DNA from: Anaerolineae bacterium
GTDB lineage: Bacteria; Chloroflexota; Anaerolineae; Aggregatilineales; Phototrophicaceae
NCBI GenBank assembly: GCA_023382675.1
Contig: JAHDWN010000005.1
Span: 117,407 to 181,406, forward strand
DNA length: 64,000 nt
Direction: 5' to 3'
The translations under genes and the position numbers were made by a program. Shown piece by piece: positions 35,269 to 43,596 of this stretch (positions are counted from its first letter, which is position 1; each line of letters starts with the position of its first letter). The notes under the pieces were generated by a model. It was not told the DNA's origin and made no database searches. It saw only the letters and a list, made by a program, of their open reading frames with translations.

Positions 35269-36978
35269 ATGCCCAGCTATTTGACCCCCGGTATCTATAT
35301 CGAAGAAATCGTGGAGACCGACATACGCCCGGCTAACGCCTGGCGCGGCGACTGCACGACATTGACCGCAGACGCTGCCGACAAGATCAGCATAGTCCAT
35401 CTGGGCACTGCCGCATTCATCGGCATCACGGCGCGCGCCGGCGATTCTGACGAACTGCTGCGCAAACCGACCCAGGTGAAAAGCTGGGACGAATTCGTCG
35501 AACTGTATGGGGAGAACACCGGCCCTGGCTATCTGCCCGCAGCCGTCCACGGTTTCTTCGCCAACGGTGGGCCAGCCTGCATCATCGTCAGCGTGGGCGT
35601 GGTCGTTGCCGACAAGGGCCGTGCCCGACTCCCCGATATACGCGCGCAGGACTTCATGGATGTCATGTATGAGCGCGTCGGGTTGGGGGCGATCCGCCCC
35701 GGTCATGAGCCGGGACTCCTGTGCATCCCGGACATCATGGCGCTGTTCCAGCAGGGCGCCTTCAAGCCTGTGGATGTGCAGGCCATCCAGCAGTCGATGA
35801 TCACCTACTGCGAGTACCATGGCAACTGTATCGCAATCCTTGATCCCATGCCGGTGCTGACACCCCAGGAGGTGCTTAATTGGCGGATGCACGTCAATCA
35901 CGACACCAGCCGTGCGGCGCTCTATTATCCCTGGCTGATAAGCGCAGCGAGCGACGGCCGCGCTTCACGCGCAGTCCCGCCCTGTGGGCATATCGCCGGC
36001 GTGATGATGCGGGCGCAGATCGAGCATGGCGTGCAAAAAACCCCGGCCAACGAAATCCTGCGCGATGTGGAAGATCTGGAATTGCACGTCACGCGCGATG
36101 AACAGGCGCTTCTGAACCCCCTGGGCATCAACCTGCTGCAAGCGACACCCGAAGGCGAAGTCCGCATCTGGGGCGCGCGCACGCTGTCATCCGATTCCGC
36201 CTATCGCCTGATCAAGACGCGGCGGGTGATGATGACCGCGCAGCGCAGCATCGAGCGCGCCGTCAGTTGGGCGATCTTCGCGAGCCTCGACCGCCAGGCG
36301 CGCGAACGCATCTGCTGCACCATCCAGCATCTCTGTCGCTTGCTGTGGCAATCGGGGGCGCTGACCGGAGCGAACGCAGACGATGCCTACTATCTCCTCG
36401 AACATCTCGACCCGGAGACGCCATCCCTCTATGTCGTCGATACCGGGCTGGCGCTCGACGCGCCCGGCACCTTCAGACGCTTCCGGGTCGTCTTCTTCAC
36501 CGACGATGTCATCCCCGACCTGGCCGAGCCGACACGCGCCGCGCCCGATAACTCCCGCGATCTGGTCGATGAGCAGCCACCGCCGGACATCTTCGTCTCC
36601 TACAGCCGCAGGGATTGGGATGAGTTTGTCGAGCCGCTGGTCGCGAGCCTGCGTGAGAACGGCCTGTCCGTCTGGGTCGATCAACATCTGCTGCAAGGTG
36701 GCCAGGATTGGATGGATGAAATCAACCACGCGCTCAAAATGTGCCGGTTGATGATCCTGTGCGTATCGCCAGACGCGCTGCAATCACGCTACGTCAAGCT
36801 GGAGTACCGCCAGTTCTTCAACACCAACAAGCCGATCCTGCCCGTCATCTGCCATCCGGCGGAGCTGCCAGCAGAACTGGGGGGTATTCAATACCTGCCC
36901 TACGACGAGCCTGACACGCTGATCGTGCGAGCGCGGCAGCTTCTGTCGGTGGATGACGATCAGGCCCGCCCGATCTGA
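35269..36978 (+). CDS. contractile tail-sheath protein fused to a TIR domain
   Basis: Residues 1-415 are a full phage/injection-system tail-sheath protein. It opens with YLTPGIYIEEI. The conserved C-terminal sheath core has PPCGHIAGVMMRAQIEHGVQ, KTPANEIL, GINLLQ, VRIWGARTLSSDSAYRLI, RSIERAVSWAIFASLD and LLWQSGALTGANADDAYY. After an acidic/Pro linker, residues 439-548 are a TIR domain: DIFVSYSRRDWDEFVEPLVA, LSVWVDQHLLQGGQDWMDEI, LMILCVSPDALQSRYVKLEY. Glu484 in WMDEI is the candidate NADase glutamate. No tube, baseplate or ATPase gene is near. The domain calls are strong; the function (assembly-activated NAD cleavage or signalling) is inference. Confidence 0.92.
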   Translation: MPSYLTPGIYIEEIVETDIRPANAWRGDCTTLTADAADKISIVHLGTAAFIGITARAGDSDELLRKPTQVKSWDEFVELYGENTGPGYLPAAVHGFFANGGPACIIVSVGVVVADKGRARLPDIRAQDFMDVMYERVGLGAIRPGHEPGLLCIPDIMALFQQGAFKPVDVQAIQQSMITYCEYHGNCIAILDPMPVLTPQEVLNWRMHVNHDTSRAALYYPWLISAASDGRASRAVPPCGHIAGVMMRAQIEHGVQKTPANEILRDVEDLELHVTRDEQALLNPLGINLLQATPEGEVRIWGARTLSSDSAYRLIKTRRVMMTAQRSIERAVSWAIFASLDRQARERICCTIQHLCRLLWQSGALTGANADDAYYLLEHLDPETPSLYVVDTGLALDAPGTFRRFRVVFFTDDVIPDLAEPTRAAPDNSRDLVDEQPPPDIFVSYSRRDWDEFVEPLVASLRENGLSVWVDQHLLQGGQDWMDEINHALKMCRLMILCVSPDALQSRYVKLEYRQFFNTNKPILPVICHPAELPAELGGIQYLPYDEPDTLIVRARQLLSVDDDQARPI

Positions 36979-37060
36979 CGGCAGCGCCCCGCGTGCGGCG
37001 GATGCGCTGCGGCGCTAAAATTCTGCCGGACATTCACATGCACCTCCAGGAGAGATGGTC

Positions 37061-37492
37061 ATGGGCTTTCCATCGTTTCGAGCTGTACCTCCTCGCGGGC
37101 CGGTCACGCGCGGCGCGGATGCCGAGGCACAGGCAGACTCCGGCACGCTGGCGCAGAGCACGGCGCAAAACCTGCTCGCGCAAATCCCTGGCGAAGCGAG
37201 CGGCTTCTATTTGCTGGCCGCCGACAACATCCAGAACCCCGGCACAGGCACGCTCGCGTTCATCTTCGTGCTGGCGCTGATTCTGCTGATCGTCGTGCGC
37301 GTGGTCGGCAAGGCGAGCCGGATGGTGATCTTGACCTCGGTCGGGGCGTTCGTCATCTGGATGTTCGTGCTCGATCATGGCCTGTTTCATGTGCTCGCGC
37401 CCAACCTGCTGCCCGATCCGCTCGGCCTGATCGTCGCACTGTTTTACACGACGCTGATCACCGCGCTCGCCAACGCCGGGATCATCAAGTAG
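37061..37492 (+). CDS. small membrane protein downstream of the sheath-TIR gene
   Basis: The ATG at 37061 is chosen because AGGAG (37048-37052) is then 8 nt away; the ATG at 37055 is too close. The 143-residue protein has a polar N-terminus of about 60 residues with the phrase LLAQIPGEASGFYLLAADNI, then about three membrane helices (FIFVLALILLIVVRVV, MVILTSVGAFVIWMFVL, LGLIVALFYTTLITALA). No family is recognised. It starts 82 nt after the sheath-TIR stop and is followed by a terminator, so the two form a unit. It may anchor or be targeted by the sheath-TIR protein; that is conjecture. Confidence 0.75.
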   Translation: MGFPSFRAVPPRGPVTRGADAEAQADSGTLAQSTAQNLLAQIPGEASGFYLLAADNIQNPGTGTLAFIFVLALILLIVVRVVGKASRMVILTSVGAFVIWMFVLDHGLFHVLAPNLLPDPLGLIVALFYTTLITALANAGIIK

Positions 37493-37510
37493 CCAGCCAT
37501 CCGCTAAATG

Positions 37511-37541
37511 AAAACAGCGCCGGGGTGGCGCTGTTTTCTCA
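37511..37541. terminator. bidirectional Rho-independent terminator
   Basis: AAAACAGCGCC (37511-37521), loop GGGGT and GGCGCTGTTTT (37527-37537) form a perfect 11-bp stem with A- and T-rich ends on both sides. It closes the sheath-TIR unit and the convergent GlsB-like gene. Confidence 0.9.
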
Positions 37542-37558
37542 TGAGCCTAGACGAAAGA

Positions 37559-37828
37559 TCAGGCGCGTCGTAATAGACGCAGCAGCGCCAGCAGAATGAC
37601 CGCGCCGATGAAAGCGACCAACAGGCTGCCAAGATTCAAGCCGGTGACTTCACCCCCGACACCGATGAAATTCAGCACAAACCCGCCGATCAAGCCGCCG
37701 ACGATACCGACAATGATGTCCATCAGCAGGCCTTGCGAGGCGTTCGTCTTCATCACGATGCTGGCAAGCCAGCCCGCGACTGCGCCAATGATGATCCAGA
37801 CGATGATGTTGACAGGATCGAGATTCAT
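37559..37828 (-). CDS. GlsB/YeaQ/YmgE-family membrane protein, copy 1
   Basis: The ATG at 37828 has AAGGAG upstream. The 89-residue protein has three membrane helices and the family pattern IIVWIIIGAVAGWLASIVMK, LLMDIIVGIVGGLIGGFVL and LVAFIGAVILLALLRLLRRA. Transglycosylase-associated (TAG) proteins of this kind are stress-responsive. It is about 90% identical to the protein encoded at 38018-38287, so the pair arose by tandem duplication. Confidence 0.92.
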   Translation of the reverse strand: MNLDPVNIIVWIIIGAVAGWLASIVMKTNASQGLLMDIIVGIVGGLIGGFVLNFIGVGGEVTGLNLGSLLVAFIGAVILLALLRLLRRA

Positions 37829-38017
37829 CGTACAGACTCCTTCCCCTCTGCGGAGAATTATGGCGACCAATTGGAGTTCGCCAGATAGTATTTTTCCATA
37901 AGGTCACTCTCTTCGCCACTTATTCGGTTATATCGCACGACTGCAAGTACCGCGGGAATCGACAGCGCCCCACGTGATCGTGAGGCGCTGAAGATGCTCA
38001 AAACGGCTCATCCGGCG

Positions 38018-38287
38018 TCAGGCGCGGCGCAACATACGCAGCAGCGCCAGCAAGATGACCGCGCCGATGAAGGCGACCAGGATGCTGCCGAGATTGAGGC
38101 CGGTGACTTCACCGCCAACGCCGATGGCATTGAGGACGAAACCGCCGATCAAGCCGCCGACGATACCGACGATGATGTCGGTCAGCAGCCCCTGCGAGGC
38201 GTTCGTCTTCATGACGATGCTGGCGAGCCAACCCGCAATCGCGCCGATAATGATCCAGACGATGATGTTGACAGGATCGAGCGTCAT
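38018..38287 (-). CDS. GlsB/YeaQ/YmgE-family membrane protein, copy 2
   Basis: The ATG at 38287 follows AAGGGGAG. The 89-residue protein differs from copy 1 at only a few positions, for example TLDP for NLDP, TDII for MDII, LNAIG for LNFIG and LLRMLRRA at the end. It has the same three glycine-rich helices. Each copy has its own ribosome site, and the 189 nt between them leave room for a separate promoter. Differential expression rather than different function seems likely. Confidence 0.92.
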   Translation of the reverse strand: MTLDPVNIIVWIIIGAIAGWLASIVMKTNASQGLLTDIIVGIVGGLIGGFVLNAIGVGGEVTGLNLGSILVAFIGAVILLALLRMLRRA

Positions 38288-38413
38288 TGTATTCTCCCCT
38301 TGCATGTGTCCGGCGAATTCAGTCGCTCGAACGACCAGTATGTATCAGAGGATAGTTACAAACTCGAAACGTCACATCCCCCACCCGACCCATCTACGCC
38401 TAGCCGACTCGCG

Positions 38414-41400
38414 CTAGCCACGCCGGAGCGGCAGCGCCAGGCAGCGGGGGCCACCCATGCCGCGCACCAGCTCCGAGCCTTCGATTTCGAGCACCTCAAT
38501 GCCGAGCGCGCGCATCGCCCGATTGGTGTGCAGGTTGCGGTCGTAGCTGATCACCCGGCCCGGCGCGATGGCGAAGACGTTGGTGCCATCCGCGCCCTGC
38601 TCACGCGCGGCGTAGCGGGCATCGTTGTTGCCCGTGTTGACGACCGTCAGCGGCGCGGCGAATTCGTCGCTCAGCAGCGTGTAGAAGCGCCGGTTCTCGC
38701 GGATCGGCAGCGCGACCAGTTCGCCATCGCGCGTCAGCGTCGGCTCGTAGCGCTTGATGATCTCGATCTGATCCATCACGTCGGGATAGACGACGATCAC
38801 CCCGTGCGCGATCACGGTGAAGACCGTATCCAGGTGCATGTACTGGCGGGCGCTCGGGATATGCACCTCGTAGACGCGCTGGACTTTGCCCGCCTGGAAC
38901 AGCTTGCGCGCCAGCATCCCGACCGTCTCCGAGCGCGTGCGCTGGCTGCAGCCGATCACAACAGTCTCGTCGTTGAGCACGAGGATGTCGCCGCCTTCGA
39001 TAGTGAACGGCCTGCCCTCGTCCGCCTGCGCGCCGTAGACGATCTCGACCCCGGCGAACAACGGATGCCACTGCACGACCGCCTGCAAGATCAGCGTTTC
39101 GCGCACGCGGGCGTCGAACTGCGCCTTGCAAGCGATGTAGCCATCGCCGATGACCGCGCCGGGGTCGCGCGTGAAGTAGGCGTTCGGCACCGGGTCGGCC
39201 AGGAAGGCGGGCGCGTCCTCGCCCATGCCCTCGAACAGCAGCGCCCGCAGCGCGTCCGGCGCGTAGTCGTTCAGCAGGCGCGCGCTCAGCTCCGGCGCGC
39301 CGCCCGCCCGGCACAGCCACTCGACAGCGGCGGAGCGGGTCCGTTCATCGCGCAATATGTCATCCACCAGCTGGTCAAGATAGAGCGCCTCAATGCCCTG
39401 GTCGCGCAGAAGCTGGCAGAAAGCGTCGTGCTCAAGCTGCATCTTGCGCAGGAACGGGATGTCTTCGAACAGCAGCCGCCCCTTGTTGCCCAGATCAAGC
39501 AGATCGATCTCGCTGCCGGGGCGATGCACCAGCACCGTCTGCAGCTGGCTGCACTCGGACGCGACTTGTAAGTGGATCGGCTCCGGCGCGTCAGGAGCAG
39601 CGGGCACTTGAGCCACGTCACGGGCAGCGATGCGCGCCAGGAACGTCTCGTGTTCCTCGCCCGCGCCGGAGGCTGTGCCCGCGAACGCGCCCAGGATCGT
39701 GTGATAGACGAACTCCGGCACGACGCGGAACGAGTACGGCATATGCACACGTTCAAACAGGCCGTGCGCGTCCTTGCCGAACGGCCCGATGTTGACCACC
39801 GGGCAGTCGAGCGCCGCCATCTGGTCGAAGGCCAGGCTGTAGCCATGGTCGAACAGCGGCATGTTGTCGATCAGCGCGGGCAGGTGATCGCGCACGGTCG
39901 GGTCGAGGCGGACGTAGCTGATGTCGGCGATGTACGGGTAAAAGCCGCGCAAATGGATCTGGCCGTGCGGGTTCACGTCGGAATCGTCAATCAGCGCCGC
40001 AATCGCGTCGACAAGCGGGTGCGCCTGCGGCTGGATGTGCGGGTAGAACGGCGGCGCGAAGAAGACGATCACCGCCGGGCCGGTTAGCTCAGCCTCCCGC
40101 GCCAGCCGCGCCACGATCTGCTGGCTGATCTCGCGCGCGTCGCCTTTGTGCGTCGCCGCCGGGATCGCCAGCGTCTCCGTGCCGCTGACCGAGCGCACCA
40201 GCGCATCCAGCCACTCGGCGAAAGCGACCTCGCCCTTCGCGCCGAACCAGCCGCGCTTCTGCCGCACCCGACGGCACAGATCGGCATAGCTGAGCACCAG
40301 CGGCGCGTACTGCTTGGGCTGTGGCTCGTGGCCACGGAAGGCTGCAAACTGAGCGTCGCGCGCCTCTAATACGCTCAAGAGCGCGGCGGTGGCCTCGGCC
40401 TCCATCGTCGCCAGCGCCTGTGCCGGCGAGATGCTGTAGGTCAGCCAGTTGATGTAGACGAAGGCCTCGGCGGAGGTCTGCACGTTGTAGCTCGGCTTGA
40501 GGTCGCGCAGCTTGAGCGTCACCGGCGGCACAGCGACTTCGAGCGGCGCCACGCCGTCCGGCGACCAGCTATCGCTCAGGCGTGTGTTCAGGTTGAGCCG
40601 CCGCACCAGCTCCGCCGCGATCTGGTTGGCGTCGACGCCGCGAAACGGCTCGCCGACGTGCGTTGGATCGCCCAGGATGTAGAACGACGGCAGCAGCTTG
40701 CCGACGACGCCGGTGTAAATGTAGCGCTCATGGTCGTCACTGCCGCGCGGCGCGGTGTAATCGGTGTTGATGACGCCGATGTAATCGAGATCGTGCGCCG
40801 CCTGGAGTTCGATCAGATACGGCAGCGCGCCGAGGATGCCCGCCGACTCGTTCTCCTCGTCTGGGCAGGCCAGCAGCAGCAGATTGCCGCCGAGTTCGTC
40901 GGAATGCTCGGCGAAATAGCGCAGGAGCGCGATGTTGATCGACAGGCCGCTCTTCATATCGACCGAGCCGCGCCCGAACATCCAGACCGGTTCGCGCTCT
41001 GCGCCCGGTCGCTGCCAGGTCTGTTCGAGATCGCGCTTGACCTCCAGCGATGCGCCCTGTGGCAGCCCGCCTTCGAGCGCCGCCCGCAGCCGCGCCGGAT
41101 CACGCGCAATCGCCCCGCCCTGCTCCGGGTCGAGCGCCTGGAACTCGTCGATGCCAACCGTGTCGTAATGCGCCATCAGGATGATCGTCTGCCGTGTCGG
41201 TGCTGGGCTGCGCAGCAGGCAGGCGACGTTGTGCCGCCCGTCGGCGACCGGCCACAGCTCCGGCGCGAGGCTGTCCGCCTGCCCTTCCGCCAGCAGCTCG
41301 GTGATCAGGCGGGCGCAGGCATTCTCACCCTCGACATCCGGGCTAATGGTCGAAACGGACATCAGGCGCTCGGTCATAGCTTTGACAGTGGTGAACCAGC

Positions 41401-41422
41401 GATCAGGTTGGAAGGCGTTCAA
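38414..41422 (-). CDS. RocB-like M20 peptidase fused to arginine deiminase
   Basis: The TTG at 41422 is chosen: GAGGAG lies 8 nt upstream, and the RocB homology starts there (NAFQPDRWFTTVKAMTERL). An ATG at 41485 is possible. Residues 1-610 are RocB/M20 type, with metal ligands in ILMAHYDTVG, FGRGSVDMKSGLS and CPDEENESAG. Residues 615-1002 are a complete arginine deiminase: FTRDP (Asp753), IEGGDILVL (Glu809), YMHLDTVFT (His863) and Cys994 in GMGGPRCLALPL. The deiminase would make citrulline and ammonia from arginine; the M20 half could release arginine or hydrolyse a derivative. Fusion of the two is unusual. No arcB or arcC is near. Confidence 0.92.
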   Translation of the reverse strand: MNAFQPDRWFTTVKAMTERLMSVSTISPDVEGENACARLITELLAEGQADSLAPELWPVADGRHNVACLLRSPAPTRQTIILMAHYDTVGIDEFQALDPEQGGAIARDPARLRAALEGGLPQGASLEVKRDLEQTWQRPGAEREPVWMFGRGSVDMKSGLSINIALLRYFAEHSDELGGNLLLLACPDEENESAGILGALPYLIELQAAHDLDYIGVINTDYTAPRGSDDHERYIYTGVVGKLLPSFYILGDPTHVGEPFRGVDANQIAAELVRRLNLNTRLSDSWSPDGVAPLEVAVPPVTLKLRDLKPSYNVQTSAEAFVYINWLTYSISPAQALATMEAEATAALLSVLEARDAQFAAFRGHEPQPKQYAPLVLSYADLCRRVRQKRGWFGAKGEVAFAEWLDALVRSVSGTETLAIPAATHKGDAREISQQIVARLAREAELTGPAVIVFFAPPFYPHIQPQAHPLVDAIAALIDDSDVNPHGQIHLRGFYPYIADISYVRLDPTVRDHLPALIDNMPLFDHGYSLAFDQMAALDCPVVNIGPFGKDAHGLFERVHMPYSFRVVPEFVYHTILGAFAGTASGAGEEHETFLARIAARDVAQVPAAPDAPEPIHLQVASECSQLQTVLVHRPGSEIDLLDLGNKGRLLFEDIPFLRKMQLEHDAFCQLLRDQGIEALYLDQLVDDILRDERTRSAAVEWLCRAGGAPELSARLLNDYAPDALRALLFEGMGEDAPAFLADPVPNAYFTRDPGAVIGDGYIACKAQFDARVRETLILQAVVQWHPLFAGVEIVYGAQADEGRPFTIEGGDILVLNDETVVIGCSQRTRSETVGMLARKLFQAGKVQRVYEVHIPSARQYMHLDTVFTVIAHGVIVVYPDVMDQIEIIKRYEPTLTRDGELVALPIRENRRFYTLLSDEFAAPLTVVNTGNNDARYAAREQGADGTNVFAIAPGRVISYDRNLHTNRAMRALGIEVLEIEGSELVRGMGGPRCLALPLRRG

Positions 41423-41498
41423 CGATGCGCTCCTCGACAGCGATGATGCATGTCTATTGTCGCATCGTTTGCCCCTTCTCAACAAGCGGAAACGGCAC

Positions 41499-41534
41499 TA
41501 TAATCCATCCTGACTAGTCAATCTTGACTAATCA
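41499..41534 (+). promoter_or_regulatory. promoter and candidate PadR operator
   Basis: A consensus TATAAT at 41499-41504 precedes two similar elements, the palindrome TGACTAGTCA (41511-41520) and TTGACTAATCA (41524-41534). These lie at and just after the expected start point, where a repressor would block transcription. The regulator gene begins 13 nt further on, so autorepression is likely. Confidence 0.6.
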
Positions 41535-41547
41535 GAACGGACTATAT

Positions 41548-42075
41548 ATGCATCGAGAACTCTTGCTTCTCGGCCTGCTGCGCAACGAAGACATGCACGG
41601 CTACCGGCTGGCAGAATTCATCGCGCACGACATGGCCTTCTGCACCGATCTGAAAAAACCGACAGCCTATCACCTGCTGCAGAAGATGGCCGCTGACGGC
41701 CTGATTGACGAATCGGCAGAGCAAGAAGGCAACCGCCCCGCGCGCACGGTCTACCGGATTACAGCCGCGGGCGAAGCGCGCTTTCAAACGCTCCTGCGCG
41801 AAAACCTGCGCCACTATCAGAGCATCCATTTCGCCGGTGACATCGGACTGGCCTTCATCGACGCGCTGCCCCAGGACGAGGCGCACGACCTGCTGCGCCA
41901 ACGCCACGCAGCCATTACCGCCGAAATCGAACACCTCAGCAGCGTCGCCGGTCAAACCCACACAGACGGCGGGCTGGCGCTGGTGTTCGACCATTATCTC
42001 TACCACCTGCGCAGCGAAAGCGCGTGGCTGGCGGCTGTGCTGAACGGCGAGCCGAGAACCTCACCGCCGGGCTGA
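41548..42075 (+). CDS. PadR-family transcriptional regulator
   Basis: The start at 41548 matches the family N-terminus (MHRELLLLGLLRNEDMHGYR). An in-frame TTG at 41524 lies inside the operator. The winged helix reads KPTAYHLLQKMAADGLIDES, EQEGNRPARTVYRITAAGEA. A C-terminal helical dimerisation domain follows, with PADR-type HLSSVAGQTH. It has no strong ribosome site. The MFS transporter gene follows 43 nt downstream on the same strand, so this is a regulator-efflux pump operon. Confidence 0.9.
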   Translation: MHRELLLLGLLRNEDMHGYRLAEFIAHDMAFCTDLKKPTAYHLLQKMAADGLIDESAEQEGNRPARTVYRITAAGEARFQTLLRENLRHYQSIHFAGDIGLAFIDALPQDEAHDLLRQRHAAITAEIEHLSSVAGQTHTDGGLALVFDHYLYHLRSESAWLAAVLNGEPRTSPPG

Positions 42076-42118
42076 TCCCCAGATTTCGCCCAGATATGAC
42101 CCTTGTCTAGCTACAGGA

Positions 42119-43486
42119 ATGAAAATCTCAATGACCACGACCGCTAATCCACCAACCGACGAGAAGCTCAATTTCAAACGCGTGCTGCCGATCTTCGTCA
42201 TCGTCCTGATCGACCTGCTCGGCCTGACGATTATTATCCCCCTGCTGCCGCTGTACGCGGTATCCTTCGGCGCTGATCCGTTCACGGTCGGGCTGATTGG
42301 CTCGACCTACCCGCTTATGCAGTTGATCGGCGGGCCAGTGCTCGGCGGCCTGTCTGACCGCTACGGACGCAAGCCTGTGCTCATCATCAGCCAGATCGGC
42401 ACACTGTTCGGGTTCATCCTGCTGGCCGTCTCGAACAGCCTGGCGCTCATCTTCGTTTCGCGCATCATCGACGGCCTGTCCGGCGCGAACATTGTGGCCG
42501 CCCAGGCAGCCATGACTGACAGCACCACCGAAAAGACGCGCACGCAGGGGTTGGGGTTGATCGGCGCGGCTTTCGGGCTGGGCTTCGTGCTCGGCCCGGC
42601 CATCTCCGGGATCGCGCTGGCGCTCAGCGGCAATGATTACCGCGTCCCGGCGCTGATCGCCGCGGCCTTTTCGCTGCTGTCGATCCTGCTGACTGCGTTC
42701 TGGTTCAACGAGACGCTGCCAGCGGCGCGACGCGGGGCTGCCCAGGGCACTGGCAGCAAACCCGCGCTGCAACGCGTCGTTCGCGCCATCACGAATCCGC
42801 TGGTGGGGATGCTGCTCATCCTCATGTTCCTGCAGCAGATCGTCTTCGGCGGCTACGAGAACCTGTTCTCGCTGTTCAGCCTGACCCGCCTGGGGCTGAA
42901 CGCCGCCGGCAATTCGCTCATCTTCGTCTTCATGGGCATCATCATCGTGCTGGTACAGGGCAAATACATCGGCCCGCTCAGCCGCAAGTACGGCGAACAC
43001 AAATTGATCTGGGCTGCGCTCGGCCTGCTCGCCATCGGGCTGGTGCTGACCTCGATCACGCCGCAGCAGCCGGTGCCTTGGTACTCGCGCGCGGAATTGG
43101 CCGCAGAGCTAAACGAGCGCGTTAGCATCGACGCTCAGACCGCATCGCTCCGCCTGCCGGAAGACGGTGCCAATGGCTGGTTCGGGCTGGCCTGGATATT
43201 GGTCGCCTCGGTGCCGGCGGTCATCGGCGGCGGGCTGCTCGCACCCAGCCTGAACAGTCTGATCACCAGGCGCAGCCCGGCGAGTGAAACCGGCAGTATC
43301 CTCGGCGTCAGCGCGTCGCTCGTCAGCGCGGCCAACGCCATCACGCCGATTGCGGGCGGGGCGCTGTTCCAGATCTTCGGCAGCACCGCGCCCTTCTTGA
43401 TCGGCGGTCTGGGGATGGCGGCGCTCATGTTCCTGGCGCTGCGCGTCGTTCAGCCGCTGCCGGAAACAGAGACGGTCGCGACGTGA
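42119..43486 (+). CDS. MFS drug transporter (DHA1/TetA-like)
   Basis: The 455-residue protein has twelve predicted membrane helices and the MFS loop motif GGLSDRYGRKPVLI after helix 2, with the helix 5 motif GAAFGLGFVLGPAISG of 12-TM drug:H+ antiporters. An ATG at 42131 is an alternative start, since AGGA is only 1-2 nt from 42119. An extracytoplasmic loop of about 50 residues between helices 9 and 10 (AELNERVSIDAQTASLRLPE) is longer than usual. It lies in the padR operon. The substrate is unknown. Confidence 0.9.
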   Translation: MKISMTTTANPPTDEKLNFKRVLPIFVIVLIDLLGLTIIIPLLPLYAVSFGADPFTVGLIGSTYPLMQLIGGPVLGGLSDRYGRKPVLIISQIGTLFGFILLAVSNSLALIFVSRIIDGLSGANIVAAQAAMTDSTTEKTRTQGLGLIGAAFGLGFVLGPAISGIALALSGNDYRVPALIAAAFSLLSILLTAFWFNETLPAARRGAAQGTGSKPALQRVVRAITNPLVGMLLILMFLQQIVFGGYENLFSLFSLTRLGLNAAGNSLIFVFMGIIIVLVQGKYIGPLSRKYGEHKLIWAALGLLAIGLVLTSITPQQPVPWYSRAELAAELNERVSIDAQTASLRLPEDGANGWFGLAWILVASVPAVIGGGLLAPSLNSLITRRSPASETGSILGVSASLVSAANAITPIAGGALFQIFGSTAPFLIGGLGMAALMFLALRVVQPLPETETVAT

Positions 43487-43596
43487 GGCAGGCGTCTGTC
43501 TATCGTGTGATCAAAAAAACGACGTTTCCGGTGCGTGAACAATTTGTGTCACAATGTGTATAAGCTTGTGTTTACACTGCCACCGGAGACAGAGTC

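Noticed and set aside
35269-38287. Prophage or complete contractile injection system around the sheath gene
   Set aside because: No tube, baseplate, tape measure, spike, capsid, integrase or AAA sheath-recycling gene is present on either side.
43540-43596. CRP-like operator upstream of the second MFS gene
   Set aside because: The dyad is imperfect and does not match a known consensus closely enough to annotate.
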